Assembly (NCBI GenBank): GCA_002077045.2
Contig: KZ111223.1
Span: 966-31,814, forward strand
Direction: 5' to 3'
Source: Rachicladosporium sp. CCFEE 5018
Lineage: Eukaryota; Ascomycota; Dothideomycetes; Cladosporiales; Cladosporiaceae
Length of the DNA stretch: 30,849 bases
Positions 20,918 to 28,507 of the stretch are shown here, piece by piece. The stretch's first letter is position 1; each line of letters begins with the position of its first letter. The notes under the pieces were generated by a model. That model ran no database searches, was not told where the DNA came from, and was given only the letters and a program-made list of their open reading frames with translations. The translations under genes and the position numbers were made by a program.

Positions 20918-21700
20918 TTACGCGCTGGCTCGAGAAGGGATCCTCAATAAAATCGATTGACTATCTGTTAGAACTCTAGCGCTCGGCGCGCTCAGTCCGA
21001 AGACCTTGTACCTAGTACGCTTTCGCATATCGGTAGCTGTAGCCGACTGTGAAACCCCTTCCATGCAGTCTAAGAGGGCTTGGCCATGGTCCACGGGAGC
21101 AGTGTCTTTGGCGGACGCAAAGCAGCTGTCGCAGTCACCGAGCACCACCCGGCCATCTTTACCGCAGATGCGAATAGAGTGGGCACTGACTTGGCCGTGA
21201 TTAAAGCCATGATCATTTATGAATTTGACCGCCTAGAAAATCTGTAATGCAGCGTACATTAGCAGGAACTCTATGAGGGAGTGCTGGCCGGACATGCTCA
21301 GTAAGCAATCGTTCGCAAATGCGCCTCCTGCATTGTAACATGCAGAAACAGAAGCTCCTGCGGAGTATGTCTCGTGCATCGTTATATTGCTTGAGACTTC
21401 GCAGAACGCAGTCTGTATATTGCAATGCCGTAGAGTCAGAGCTGCTCTAGCTGTCTCACTTATGGCTGTGCCCATACTCTTGAACATGAGGAGCCTTTTG
21501 CTGGCACGAGATTTACATATTACAAATTCTCGCTCGCCTTGGACGAGAACACCCAACTGCGTATACTCTAGCCACTGTGATACTCTCGGTCCATCGGCAG
21601 CCCCGAGTCTGACTGATAACGGGGCCGTCAGCTCAGGGGGCGCTGATTGCTTTTCTTGTCGTGGCTTGGGCCGGCTTAGTCGCGATCGTGCATGCGTGGT
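20918..21700 (-). pseudogene. Decayed protein kinase-like gene
   Basis: One frame runs from about 21700 to TAA at 20918 with an internal TAG near 21235. It starts in a Pro/Gln/Arg-rich linker. It then gives EFVICKSRASKRLLMFKSM (Lys like that of the kinase VAIK motif), ARAALTLRHCNIQTAFCEVS (the LRHPNI block) and FINDHGFNHGQVSAHSIRI. The last aligns to the HRD catalytic loop but has His-Gly-Gln where the Asp should be. GRVVLGDCDSC stands in the place of DFG. A kinase fold is likely from the spacing; catalysis is unlikely. It may always have been a pseudokinase. The N-terminal start was not found and upstream exons may exist. It lies 230 bp upstream of the secreted-protein exon 1, on the same strand. 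Confidence 0.6.
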
Positions 21701-22845
21701 GGGTAGCTATAACGGTGTTGAATGGATGTCTGGACCTCGCGAACCGTGCACAAGTGCCCGCGGCACAGCGGGGAAGTGGAGGAACTTCCACGAGCGGCGC
21801 ACATCATCGCACTCCGGAAGTGTGGCGCGCCAGGCATGAGCGCTGTGCACACGCCGAAAGAGTAAGCTATGCAGCGGCGGGTCGCAGCGGAGAAACTGGC
21901 CGTTGAGTTTGCTAGGACGAACGGACCCTCAGCAAGTGTTTGCCTACGGGGAACCACGTCTGAGGCTATTGATCGAAGTACATCCATCTATCCACTGCAA
22001 GCTGCCTACTAGGTACTGACAACGCAAACGCTCATTACCAGTCCCATGCCGCCAAGTACGATCTCCGGAAGCTCACCGACTCCTCCAATCGCAATATGTT
22101 TCAGCCTGAGGCCAACAAGCCCCATGCGACTGCAACTCGATATGAGAGCCGCACGCCGACGAAAGCAGAAGATTATGCGCTGCAAGAAGCTACCCTTGTC
22201 TTCCACAGTGATTAGAACGCCCCAAGCTACAACATTCGACCGATTTTCATCCATCTACAGCATGCCGAGACAGTCGCGCCGCTGTTCAGCAACAGGTCCG
22301 GCATACGCTCTGCCGGACTGTAGATAGTACTAGTATGTATATCACGAATCAGCCCTAGGTTCTTTGAACTGTGGGAGTGGTGCTTCACTCTCGCGGCAAC
22401 GACTGTCGAATGAAGAGCTGGCTGAGGCGTCCTTTGTAGCGTAAATCCACGATGTTTCCAGCCAGTCTTCGAGTGTTGCAGATTTCTGCGCGATCGGGTG
22501 CCGTCCGTGTTGCTATTGTGTTAATATTTTCGGGTGAAGATATCCGTCCTGAATAATAGAAATTCGACATGTTCTTCTTATGAGCAGGGAACTCCGTAAA
22601 CCGGAGATGCACTTCCGGACAATTAATTGTAAAGTCATGGATGTTTAGAGAGCAAGTGAGGGTACAGTACCTCATTTAGCTTCGGCAGAACAAGGATTAG
22701 AAATAGTCTATTGAAATCGCGTCTCTTGGCGGGAAGAGGTGGGGTTGAAACATACTTCCCGGTCGGCGGATATTGCGACCGCGTTCTGCTTACCGACTCC
22801 AACACCACGTCGAGACGATGGTATCTTAATCTGCAACACGACTAC
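21701..22845. other. Spacer, promoter side of DUF7924 gene; no gene supported
   Basis: Short frames such as 22385-22675 minus (ATG, 96 codons) and 22009-22254 minus have no recognised domain. 22385-22675 is close upstream of the DUF7924 gene on the other strand and could be noise. Stops upstream of 22711 mark the limit of the DUF7924 frame. Confidence 0.45.
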
Positions 22846-24426
22846 ATGGCGAGACGGAGTGCTGACTGTGTGACGCAATCTGTCTCCTTGCCTATTCATC
22901 TGCGCAGAAGCCAACGTCTCCTTGAGCTCCACAAAGCGCTTTCTCAAAGGCAACCGCATCGTCACGAACAACTCCCATCGCCATCGCCATCGCCATTCAC
23001 TTCACGCGTAAAAAGGTCAGCTGGGAAGAGAAGGCGTTCCGAGCTCGAAGGCCCTGAAGGAGAGAGCGAGGTACGAAAGAGGGCGCGAAGGGCGAACGAC
23101 TCTGATCAAGCTACGACCCAACTGCCGTACGACCCTGTGGCGTACTGGATACAAACGTCCACCTGGCCGAGGCAGATGATGCAGAAGTCTGGCGGAATGA
23201 GCTTGCCCAAGTCCAAACGCAAAAGCTCGTCTACACACCACTCCGGCAAAGAGCAGCGGCTTGAACAAAATGGGATATACATGAAGTCATCGACGCTGCT
23301 GCAAAGAGAGAGCAAGCGATTCTGCGATCAGCTTCTCGAAGGAGACCATGAACCTATTGGATACCCTTGCTATCCTGTTGATAAGATAGACGATGTCCTC
23401 GATCGTGTTCACGGCCTCAACGAGGCTAGGCTACAAAGGGATGTTACGCCGTGGGTTGTACCGTCTGCAGAAAACCTCTTCTTCTCAGGCGTCGCAGGCC
23501 TTGATGGCATTGGAGAAGAGATCAATGCAGAGTGGGTGCGGTGTGAGCCCATGGGCTTATCGAGACCCAAGCCTGACTTTACCGTTGGGCTGCGGCGATC
23601 AGCTTTCAGGAATGAGGAACTCGAGAAACTGGAAAACTACGGGACGCCCCAGAACCCATTTTACTTCACGCCTGATCTCAGCTTTCCGTTCCTGATATGC
23701 GAAGCTAAAACCGGGCGGATCGGGATTGACCAAGCCGATACGCAAAACATTCACAGCGCCAGCATAGCAACGAAGGCCATCGTTAGTCTGTACGTTGCAG
23801 CGTTCGGAAGAGAGCACGAGAAAACAAAGGACCTTCTCGGGCGTGTACTCGTCTTCACTGTATCTCACAACAATCGCATGGTCAATCTATATGGTCACTA
23901 CGCGGTTGCAGGCATGAACAGCAGCGACGACGATGGCGATGAAACGGTGGACTCTTATCAGTATTTCCGTTACGATATTGCCATGTTCAGTCTCAGCATG
24001 TACGACGGGAGAGAAAGATTCAGGGCTTATAACTTTGTGAGGAACCTGTACGACAGATTCGCTCCGCAACATCTGGAAAGGATACGGGAGGCTGTTGGAT
24101 CTGTGCAAAGGCCCGTTCCTCGCACAGGACTCTCATTCGCCGCATCCGACATCGGACTTGACGAGGGCAGCTCGCAGCAAGGCTCCGAAGCGATTGCGTC
24201 TCAGGAGAACGTTGTCTTCAGAACACCGAGTGAACCCGCCAGTGCCTCACAGAAACGAGACATGGCCAATATGAGAGGCCAGTTGGATAAGCTGCTGCGG
24301 CAGTTGCAAGAGCAGAGAGAGGAGAGCAAGGAGCAGCTGGAACAGCAGAGAAAGGAGAGCAAGGAGCAGTTGGAACAGTTGACGGGCATGATATCGAGAT
24401 TGCAGGAATCGAAGGATGCGTCCTAG
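22846..24426 (+). CDS. DUF7924 family protein with C-terminal coiled coil
   Basis: A 526-residue protein from the first in-frame ATG (22846); the frame is open upstream to 22711 but has no ATG there. The N-terminal third is basic and low-complexity, with KRSAGKRRR and RKRARR possible nuclear signals and a CCATCG-repeat-coded SPSPSP run. The central domain (about 190-450) has PKPDFTVGL, FPFLICEAKTG, DQADTQNIHSASIATKAIV and VFTVSHNNRMVNLYGHY, which I recognise as the fungal DUF7924 pattern. The spaced Asp (about 243) and Glu-X-Lys (about 286-288) resemble a PD-(D/E)XK nuclease core; this is inference. The C terminus (about 473-523) is a coiled coil with repeated ESKEQLEQ units. No stop or frameshift. 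Function is unknown. It is intact among decayed genes, which suggests use or recent arrival. Confidence 0.85.
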   Translation: MARRSADCVTQSVSLPIHLRRSQRLLELHKALSQRQPHRHEQLPSPSPSPFTSRVKRSAGKRRRSELEGPEGESEVRKRARRANDSDQATTQLPYDPVAYWIQTSTWPRQMMQKSGGMSLPKSKRKSSSTHHSGKEQRLEQNGIYMKSSTLLQRESKRFCDQLLEGDHEPIGYPCYPVDKIDDVLDRVHGLNEARLQRDVTPWVVPSAENLFFSGVAGLDGIGEEINAEWVRCEPMGLSRPKPDFTVGLRRSAFRNEELEKLENYGTPQNPFYFTPDLSFPFLICEAKTGRIGIDQADTQNIHSASIATKAIVSLYVAAFGREHEKTKDLLGRVLVFTVSHNNRMVNLYGHYAVAGMNSSDDDGDETVDSYQYFRYDIAMFSLSMYDGRERFRAYNFVRNLYDRFAPQHLERIREAVGSVQRPVPRTGLSFAASDIGLDEGSSQQGSEAIASQENVVFRTPSEPASASQKRDMANMRGQLDKLLRQLQEQREESKEQLEQQRKESKEQLEQLTGMISRLQESKDAS

Positions 24427-24893
24427 GACAAACTCAAATGAACTGTCCAAAGCACATTTCCTGTGCTTCGGATCAATGTCTGTACAAATGGTGAAGAAAG
24501 GCTATCTCTTTATGGGAACGCACATTGGTCTTCTTAACAACGTTTGCGCAGAACAAATCTCTAGCGGGGTTCTCTATCGCATCTTTGAGATACACGCCAC
24601 GGGCACTTAGTACCCTAAAGCGAGGGCATTCGGGATGATAGACTAAAGACTACGAAGCGAGACACATGACCGCAGCTAACTCTATGGCAAGAACAACGGG
24701 CGTTCGAGCACCTGTATTGCTAAAATAGACTTTCAGCTTACCTGCTATCTTAATTAAAATAAAATGCGGTTATAAGTACGGTGTTGCAGCTTTCCTTCCG
24801 GGCACGCAGTGTTCTTTCCGCTAACAAGCTAACAGCATAGCACTTCTCAAGCCTCTAGCGTTAAGCAACATCATCTAGCAACTGGAATCCTCA
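24427..24893. other. Spacer between DUF7924 gene and solo LTR
   Basis: About 470 bp with no gene. The 64-codon frame at 24416-24610 overlaps the DUF7924 end and has no features. Confidence 0.5.
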
Positions 24894-25349
24894 TGTTACG
24901 ATTCGTGCTTCCTACCTCGAGGGACACCCTCTGATTGGAACACGAAGTCGCAACTGCAACTGCTCACCATGCACTTGGTGAGCAGCGCCCGTCACGTGAC
25001 AGGCAATCACCCGCTCACTCGTGAGCTGGTGATCGAACCGCGATCACCTTGGTACAGGTGAGACGCACACGCTCACTTACTCACGCGTGAGCGCGTGAGC
25101 GCAACGACTCTCATAGGTATATAGCAGACGAGAGGTGCCTTCTGCAACTCTCGTGTTCAACTCATTGTTCATAGTGACTCCTTGGAATACAACGATCCAT
25201 ACACATTGACTCTGACTGCTCATCCTTCGCTCAAGACTCGACGACGCTTCCAGCTGCGCCATCCCATCAAGCATAACTCGTGACTACTTGTCTCCCTTGG
25301 AGATCCTGTCACGTGCGATCCATTGTCACTCACGACACAGGTCGTAACA
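24894..25349 (+). mobile_element. Solo LTR (copy A) with five-base target duplication
   Basis: 456 bp starting TGTTACGATTCG and ending GGTCGTAACA, so the ends are inverted TGTTACGA/TCGTAACA. The flanks are CCTCA (24889-24893) and CCTTA (25350-25354), a target duplication differing by one C-to-T change at CpA. TATA-like GGTATATAGC lies at about 25117-25126. The second half matches copy B (17144-17577) in the opposite orientation. No internal retroelement region is attached, so it arose by LTR-LTR recombination. Confidence 0.9.
24961..25095. repeat. Palindrome cluster in LTR copy A (GCTCAC/GTGAGC type)
   Basis: The words GCTCAC and GTGAGC alternate many times, with GTCACGTGAC at about 24991, GTGATCG/CGATCAC pairs, and ACGCGTGAGCGCGTGAGCGC near 25083. 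The cluster sits upstream of the TATA-like box, as in the other two copies. Confidence 0.75.
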
Positions 25350-25968
25350 CCTTACCTGAAACTAAAGAACACGTATCCTCGGAGGGTGGGCGCTAAGATT
25401 GTTTAATTGATTGATTGATTCCGATAGGCTACGTGTTGACTTCGTATATAGCCTATCGTGGGTTAATTGAAGGCCTACTAGATAATCAGCTACCCGATAA
25501 AACAGCGTATCGAAACGTGACTTCTACCTTAAGAATAGACATAGCTACCTTCTAGAAGGGTTGCTATCGCCCCTACCCGTTGCACAATTTAAGGCTATTA
25601 GACATAGCTCGATCTTTTTAGTCCCTTTCGTCGCGAATCGTATAGATAGGGCATAGTCGACGATAAAGAGTATACAAAGTATATTACTATAAGGTAACGG
25701 CTTAGATATTATAACGTGTAAGTTCCCTCAAAACTTTAGGTCTGTTTGCTATCTCGAGTCTAGGGAGTTCTCGATGCTTATATAGATCACTTCACGGGAC
25801 AGATCTCTATATAGGTACGCTCTTACTATTATGCCGTTTCTCTTATAATTACGGAACTCTTCCTATAGATATGTTATACAGATAGAGAAGGTAGGAGATT
25901 AGAGCTTAGCTCCGATAGGGCTGAAACTCGCTTTAGCGTGATAATAAGGCGTATAGGTCGCCGTATAC
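25350..25968. other. TA-rich decayed repeat relic with ATTG tail and a short hairpin
   Basis: Starts with a possible LINE-type 3' tail (AATTGATTGATTGATT, 25405-25420). Next is a perfect 10-base inverted repeat, CGATAGGCTA at 25422-25431 and TAGCCTATCG at 25449-25458. The rest is TA-rich with few CA/TG, like 18102-19050. No protein is recognised. Confidence 0.5.
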
Positions 25969-26457
25969 CTATATCTTATAGTGCTTCTTATCTAGCCTAT
26001 ACTGTACTCGCTTAGCGTAAGTGCCGGTACCGGGGCCGGGCGACTTATAGCTTTCCCCGCATACACCGTATAGACAGACTGACGGGCCTTCTGCTACCCA
26101 AACAGGCAACATCCGCGCCCCGTTTCGGCGACAGAAGTCCCTGCACAATTTGCACAACCTCGCGTGAACCTGCCGCGACTCCTGCAGCGGGGCTGCCGCT
26201 CGTTTCACGAGAGCACTAGCGCCTACCTTGGAACCGCAGGGCGCACGCGCCCTGTGCGCCGCCGCAGTTTCCAGGCGCAGAAGCTCGAGCGCGCCAGGTA
26301 TCACTGGCTCCTGCCCGCGGTCACTTCGTGCCATTAAAATCGCCTGCAACGGTGTATTGCGACCATATCGTGGCATCCGCAAGAATCGTGCGTGGCATGA
26401 TCCTGATCGTATGGAATGAACGTACTGCTTGCGGGTTTTCGTAAGTCTGGTAGGCAT
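25969..26457 (-). CDS. Hypothetical ORF, 162 codons, no family recognised
   Basis: Open from an ATG at 26457 to a stop at 25969; the frame is also open upstream to 26565 without ATG. The middle part (NTPLQAILMARSDRGQEPV, then Arg/Ala-rich with CKLCRDFCRRNG) has balanced composition, while the last 20 codons run into the TA-rich relic. It is divergent from the EI24-type gene. It could be a truncated real gene whose end was replaced by repeat sequence, or a chance frame in GC-rich DNA. Confidence 0.28.
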   Translation of the reverse strand: MPTRLTKTRKQYVHSIRSGSCHARFLRMPRYGRNTPLQAILMARSDRGQEPVIPGALELLRLETAAAHRARAPCGSKVGASALVKRAAAPLQESRQVHARLCKLCRDFCRRNGARMLPVWVAEGPSVCLYGVCGESYKSPGPGTGTYAKRVQYRLDKKHYKI

Positions 26458-26719
26458 ATCGACGGTGTATGATGGTCGGTATCGAGGTCGCTGGTGTCGC
26501 TGATCTGTTCGTCTGTCGCAGTCGAATTCGTCACGCGCATTTCCGCTGTGCAAATCTCTTGGCAATGACTCGTGCGAGTCTGCTTAGCTAAACATTCAAG
26601 GTGCCGCTTCATTGCGCCGTTCAAGGCAGCAGGTTTCTATATCTTGCTCTCATCGCCATCAACATGCTGATACCATAACGATAGCCTCGTCTATCACATT
26701 CCCAAGGACCTCTCTCGAC

Positions 26720-27574
26720 ATGGCTCACGCGCCCCCCTCGCGCTTCCTGCGCTTCGTGCGCGCAAACTTCACACCAGCCCCCCTCTACCCATTCAAAGGC
26801 ATCTGGTACTTCACCACCCATCGCTACCTACACCCGCTACTGCGATCGCGTCTCATACCTCTGACCGTCCTCTCGATCGGAATTCTAGCCCTGCTCTTCC
26901 TCGCAGCCTACATCCCAGTCGTCGCCTTTCTGGCTCTATTTCACTACCGTGGTAGCGCCTGGGTCAATGCCACCTTCCTGGTACTGGAAGTCGGCAACCT
27001 GATCATCGCGCTGATCTTCGAAGCGCTGTTCGTGGATCACACACAGGTCGACATCTTCGATGCGGTCATGGTGGCTGAGGGCTACGAGCACCTTGTGAAG
27101 AACAAGCGTTCAGTGGACGAGAACATCGACGAGGCGGATCCTGTGAAGCGACTAGGACCTGCTGAAAAGGGTGCCATCTTCGCACCGTTCTCATTTCGAC
27201 AGATCGTCGAGTTCGTCCTGTGCCTACCACTCAACTTCATTCCATTCGTTGGTGTACCACTCTTTCTCGTCCTGACTGGCTATCGGGCTGGACCGTTCGT
27301 AAACTGGCGATATTTCGCTCTCAAAGGCTTCACGAAGAAGGAGCGCAATGCCTTCATCAAGCAGAAGCGAAGGCGGTTCGAGTACATGTGGTTTGGCACT
27401 GTGTACATGGCGCTGCAGCTCGTGCCGGTGCTGAGCATGCTACTCCTGCTCACCAGCGCTGCCGGTAGCGCCCTCTGGAGCGTCCATCTTGAACGGGAGG
27501 CAGCTCTTGTCAGCGAGAGGACAGATGTGGATGCGGAGGAGCGACCTCTGGTGTACAGAGACGAGCCAGTGTGA
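26720..27574 (+). CDS. EI24/RRT8-type multi-pass membrane protein
   Basis: 284 residues from ATG 26720 (MAHAPPSRFLRFVRANFTPA); the frame is open further upstream but without ATG. There are four clearly hydrophobic regions, near residues 44-75 (LTVLSIGILALLFLAAYIP), 88-110 (FLVLEVGNLIIALIFEALF), 165-193 (FVLCLPLNFIPFVGVPLFLV) and 228-256 (TVYMALQLVPVLSMLLLLTS). The block GYRAGPFVNWRYFALKGFTK plus KKERNAFIKQKRRRFEYMWF is characteristic of the EI24-domain family that includes yeast Rrt8/Lds proteins, which act at lipid droplets and the spore wall. The family assignment rests on this block. No stops or introns, and a normal length. It is the first ordinary-looking gene from the telomere. Confidence 0.85.
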   Translation: MAHAPPSRFLRFVRANFTPAPLYPFKGIWYFTTHRYLHPLLRSRLIPLTVLSIGILALLFLAAYIPVVAFLALFHYRGSAWVNATFLVLEVGNLIIALIFEALFVDHTQVDIFDAVMVAEGYEHLVKNKRSVDENIDEADPVKRLGPAEKGAIFAPFSFRQIVEFVLCLPLNFIPFVGVPLFLVLTGYRAGPFVNWRYFALKGFTKKERNAFIKQKRRRFEYMWFGTVYMALQLVPVLSMLLLLTSAAGSALWSVHLEREAALVSERTDVDAEERPLVYRDEPV

Positions 27575-28507
27575 GCCGTGGGAACTTGATCAACATGACT
27601 GCAGGTCAGAGACGTCTCCAGGCCTCATCGCACACGCCGACTACAAGCTCGAAGTTTGTCAGACACAGCATGCGCCGCGCCACGCGTTTCAGTCCGGGAG
27701 GTCTTACCAAAGCCATACCAGTCGCTAGCGGCGAACAGCTTGCGATGATGAACACGTCTATGGTGTTGCGGAGCGCGTGTTGTTGGCAAGAGCGTTCATT
27801 CTGTATGCACGGCCAACACTACACTCTCGTGTTGGGCAATCCATGCAGCCCTGAACAACGTTACTGGCGCTGCTCTACAAATGATCATGGATGATGGACG
27901 GAGGCTGTGGTGGTATCTGAGGCTGCAAGGGGCGAAGGGTATGACATGTATGTTGGGCGATATCTTGTCCATTGCCAACCATCTGGGAGGATAAATTATA
28001 CACGCTAGATACGACAGAGTATGAATGTATATTACGAGCACACCCATCGGCCTCTCTCACAGTCAGCAGTCCGGGAATCTTCGCTGTTGCAGTGCAGCAT
28101 GCATTGGCATCATCACCTCTCCCAAAGATCCTCCTTCAACTTGCTGTTTCTGGTTTACAAGCCTATAAGCTATGTATCTCGTAGCATGATTACACTCCTC
28201 TCTTGCCCTCGTCCCACGAATGCCTAAGTGCACACACTCATTGCCTTCGTTCAGCCCTCGCGTTCACCTCACATCACCCAAGTATTCCTCTGTCACAGGT
28301 AGTTTTGAGGTACCGCATGTTAGCCGGCGGCTTGGCATATGCGATGTGGAGGGTGCAGCTGCGCCTCGACTACTTTACCTCATGACATTTTCATAATTGT
28401 ATCCCGTTCCTTCGGTACTTTCGCTCAATAATCCTCTATCATCGTCCATCAATGACCGTCAGTAGTCAGGCCTTTGATCACACGGACTCCATGCTACACA
28501 CGTCGAG
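27575..28507. other. Intergenic region, no gene seen
   Basis: About 930 bp between two same-strand genes. It holds the terminator of the EI24-type gene and the promoter of the F-box gene. CT-rich pieces at 28190-28300 are usual for fungal promoters. No RNA gene or repeat was noticed. Confidence 0.55.

Noticed and set aside
22711..22845. N-terminal extension of the DUF7924 protein
   Set aside because: The only start there is TTG; the first in-frame ATG is 22846.
26612..26719. N-terminal extension of the EI24-type protein
   Set aside because: The frame is open but begins with TTG and has no ATG before 26720; the protein starting at 26720 matches the expected N terminus.
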